From an uncultured Variovorax sp. (GTDB lineage: Bacteria > Pseudomonadota > Gammaproteobacteria > Burkholderiales > Burkholderiaceae_C), in the NCBI GenBank assembly GCA_903872875.1, contig CAIQMJ010000351.1, positions 1 to 6,932 of the forward strand: a DNA stretch of 6,932 nt, in the 5' to 3' direction. The notes under the pieces are model-generated. The model saw nothing but the letters and a program-made list of their open reading frames with translations, was not told where the DNA came from and made no database searches. The position numbers and the translations under genes were made by a program. This document shows positions 5,946 through 6,932 of this stretch, one piece after another. Positions within the stretch are counted from its first letter, which is position 1, and the number at the start of each line of letters is the position of its first letter.

Positions 5946-6932
5946 TCAGAGCCCCGGCAACGGCGCGACGTCCTTGGCCGGATTGACCAGGTACTTCGCG
6001 CCGGTCGAGCGTGCGTTGTAGACCGCGATCGCGTCGGGCTGCAGCATGCCGGCCAGCGAGACCTCGCCGGCATAGCTGCTCGCGAAGGTGGTCTTCAGCT
6101 CCGCGGCGACGCGCGCCTTGAGCTTCTGAACGACCTCCGGGCCGACCTTCTGCATGAAGGGGAACAGCAGCCAGCCGCCCATGCCCCAGGCCATGCCGAA
6201 GCTGCGCGTGAACTCGGTCGGCCGGGTGTCGAGTCCGCCGTACAGGTAGACCTGCTTGTGCGTGGTCGAGCCGTAGCGGCTGTATTCCTTGGCGTTGCGG
6301 TTGAGCGCCACTTCCATGCAGGCGAGGATCTGTCCGGCCAGCGTGCCGCCGCCGGTCGCGTCGAAGGCGATGGTGGCGCCCGTCGCGGCCAATGCGTCGG
6401 TCAGGGCCTCGGTGAAGCCGGGTGAGCTGGCATCGCACACGTAGCGCGCGCCCTGCGAGGCGAGCAACTGCGCCTGCTCAGGCTTGCGCACGATGTTCAC
6501 CAGGCCGATGCCGTCTGCCTGGCAGATGCGGTTGAGCATCTGGCCGAGGTTGGACGCTGCGGCCGTGTGCACCAGCGCCTTGTGGCCCTCGCGCCGCATC
6601 GTCTCGACCATGCCGAGGGCGGTCAGCGGATTGACGAAGCACGACGCGCCGTCCGCTGCCGTCGCACCCGCAGGCAAGAGCAGGCATTGCGCGACAGCGA
6701 TGGTCCGGTACTGCGCGTACATCTCGCCGCCCAGCACCGCGACCGTCTTGCCGAGAAGCGCTTGCGCCTCGGGCGAGCTGCCCGCCTTCACGACCCGGCC
6801 GGCGCCTTCGTTGCCGACCGGCAGCGACTGGCCGATGCGCGCCGCCATCGCCTTCATCGCGGCCTCGGGCACGCGGGCGGTGACGACGGGCTGCCCGGGC
6901 GTGCCGCCGAAGGTCGCGCTGCGCATGTCGGC
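5946..6932 (-). CDS. MDR-superfamily zinc-binding-dehydrogenase-like oxidoreductase, 5' end outside window
   Basis: The last 328 residues of a medium-chain dehydrogenase/reductase are visible. The frame is open to the window edge, where it reads Ala-Asp before an internal Met at 6926, so the true start and perhaps 40-50 residues are missing. The remaining GroES-like part contains PVGNEGAGRVV (visible residues 38-48), the usual MDR signature. FVNPLTALGMVE (99-110) and LVHTAAASNLGQM (120-132) mark entry into the Rossmann fold and its NAD(P)-binding glycine region. No Cys/His zinc-ligand pattern is visible, which points to the quinone-oxidoreductase-like, zinc-free branch despite the usual family name. 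Likely activity is NAD(P)H-dependent reduction of a quinone, enone or similar carbonyl compound; the substrate is unknown. It is the most upstream visible gene of a minus-strand run including AraC, EamA and SRPBCC genes. Confidence 0.92.
   Translation of the reverse strand, partial: ADMRSATFGGTPGQPVVTARVPEAAMKAMAARIGQSLPVGNEGAGRVVKAGSSPEAQALLGKTVAVLGGEMYAQYRTIAVAQCLLLPAGATAADGASCFVNPLTALGMVETMRREGHKALVHTAAASNLGQMLNRICQADGIGLVNIVRKPEQAQLLASQGARYVCDASSPGFTEALTDALAATGATIAFDATGGGTLAGQILACMEVALNRNAKEYSRYGSTTHKQVYLYGGLDTRPTEFTRSFGMAWGMGGWLLFPFMQKVGPEVVQKLKARVAAELKTTFASSYAGEVSLAGMLQPDAIAVYNARSTGAKYLVNPAKDVAPLPGL

Noticed and set aside
4649..5986. 445-codon plus-strand frame across the transporter and AraC genes
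   Set aside because: Low-complexity Arg/Ala-rich product spanning two clearly coding minus-strand genes and their gap.
5912..6073. Upstream ATG (6073) for the AraC gene
   Set aside because: The extra 54 residues overlap the end of the MDR gene in another frame and look like a shadow translation. The family start fits the ATG at 5911.

Overview
The window is a compact, GC-rich stretch of chromosome from a proteobacterium. The mycobacterial-type, two-domain NadE and the conserved MDR/AraC/DMT/SRPBCC neighbours fit best with Betaproteobacteria (Burkholderiales). That assignment is inferred from protein style and GC content, because no rRNA or other marker is present. I see no tRNA, rRNA, CRISPR array, insertion sequence, integrase or phage gene.

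Layout. On the minus strand at the left edge is a RecQ-family helicase gene whose 3' end lies outside the window (1-1272). It diverges from nadE (1534-3621, plus strand), a glutamine-dependent NAD+ synthetase with both its amidase and its synthetase domain. The 261-base gap between them must hold both promoters. It contains short direct repeats, a dyad and a triple 8-base tandem repeat just upstream of the nadE ribosome binding site. A 49-base gap follows, and then a minus-strand gene run converges on nadE. In order of transcription it comprises an MDR (quinone-oxidoreductase-like) dehydrogenase that enters from the right edge (5946-6932), an AraC-family regulator (5129-5911), a ten-helix EamA/DMT transporter (4137-5093) and an SRPBCC/AHSA1-type small protein (3671-4144). 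Gaps in the run are 34 and 35 bases, and the last two genes overlap by 8 bases, so they are probably co-transcribed.

How the genes work together. recQ (DNA repair) and nadE (last step of NAD biosynthesis) are housekeeping genes that share an intergenic region. The minus-strand set looks like a small accessory unit of enzyme, regulator, exporter and ligand-binding protein. Its substrate cannot be read from the sequence. I found no evidence for a new defence or mobile system. The most interesting unexplained structure is the repeat-rich nadE leader.
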